NCBI GenBank assembly: GCA_023489375.1
Contig: JAMDCX010000055.1
Span: 1-31,174 of the forward strand
Reading direction: 5' to 3'
DNA length: 31,174 nucleotides
Source: Planctomycetota bacterium
GTDB lineage: Bacteria > Planctomycetota > Phycisphaerae > WQYP01
Shown: one piece after another, positions 30,999 to 31,174 of the stretch
How positions within the stretch are numbered: position 1 is the stretch's first letter
How the letters are laid out: each line of letters opens with the position of its first letter
Position numbers and translations under genes: made by a program
The notes under the pieces: generated by a model
Told to the model about the DNA's origin: nothing
The model's database searches: none
What the model saw: only the letters and a program-made list of their open reading frames with translations

Positions 30999-31174
30999 TT
31001 ACGCTGCGCTACACTTAAAAACGCCGGAATCACAACAGTTATTTTGTTCGTTGTTCGTTGTGCCGTTGTGGTAAAGAGGATACTGCTCTAAGAACTTGAG
31101 CCTGTCGTGCGCTGTAATATCAGCGGTTAAAGAAGGTGATAGCGAATTACAGAATTGGCACTATGGCAAATTCC
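30999..31174. other. unassigned end of the window
   Basis: No supported gene, RNA or repeat seen in the last 176 bases; a short plus-strand frame crossing into it starts inside repeat DNA and shows no coding character. Confidence 0.3.

Noticed and set aside
30810..31091. 93-residue plus-strand gene
   Set aside because: Most of the frame lies inside the 151-bp IS66-like MITE and its flanking repeats; no ribosome-binding site or known pattern.

Overview
Organism: the window reads as chromosomal DNA of a free-living bacterium of the PVC group, most likely a planctomycete (perhaps Phycisphaerae-like). This is inferred from four things: a complete alternative complex III operon with split actA-actF genes, a regulator that fuses a LacI/PBP-type sensor to an AraC-type DNA-binding domain, an rpsP-trmD-rplS cluster without rimM, and intergenic space crowded with palindromic repeats and remnants of small mobile elements. 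No rRNA, tRNA or CRISPR array was seen.

Layout. 1-464: 3' tail of a group II intron, a small hairpin repeat, a 165-bp MITE and an IS66-like terminal repeat. 465-3807 (+): carbohydrate ABC importer made of a solute-binding protein and two permeases, with no ATPase gene. 4017-14172 (-): beta-ketoacyl synthase, a membrane-anchored monohaem cytochrome c, and actF-E-D-C-B-A (transcribed A to F), with a structured leader upstream of actA. 14452-16548 (+): secreted protein of unknown function, a 73-residue unknown protein, and a two-gene AbiEii-like nucleotidyltransferase module. 16741-17128: degraded second copy of the end of the secreted-protein gene and of the 73-residue gene, so the module lies between direct repeats. 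17107-18258 (+): XylR-like regulator. 18258-19454: repeat-rich non-coding DNA. 19455-20330 (+): secreted parallel-beta-helix protein cut short at an IS66-like end. 20560-23160 (+): good promoter, then rpsP, trmD, rplS and a TPR/SPOR lipoprotein. 23505-25466 (+): dxs. 26141-27835 (-): PAS-GAF-degenerate HisKA-receiver protein. 28803-30668 (-): a 59-residue conserved small protein and a secreted tannase/feruloyl esterase.

How it fits together: the ACIII complex takes electrons from quinol and passes them to cytochrome c; the terminal oxidase must be encoded elsewhere. The sugar importer, XylR-like regulator and tannase-family esterase suggest life on plant-derived polymers or phenolic esters.

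The most distinctive part is the repeat content. (i) A 165-bp MITE is present in two inverted copies, each flanked by a TTA/TAA duplication; one copy sits exactly at the dxs stop codon. (ii) Elements bounded by the 14-bp end GTAACCGTTCACGG include two with 8-bp direct repeats, as expected for IS66-family derivatives. (iii) Five ~150-bp ERIC-like imperfect palindromes. (iv) A composite repeat pairs a heptanucleotide array with a hairpin whose stem shows a compensatory base change. I did not find a clear new defence or metabolic system; the strongest candidates for undescribed biology are these repeats, the duplicated 73-residue protein family and the AbiEii-like pair.
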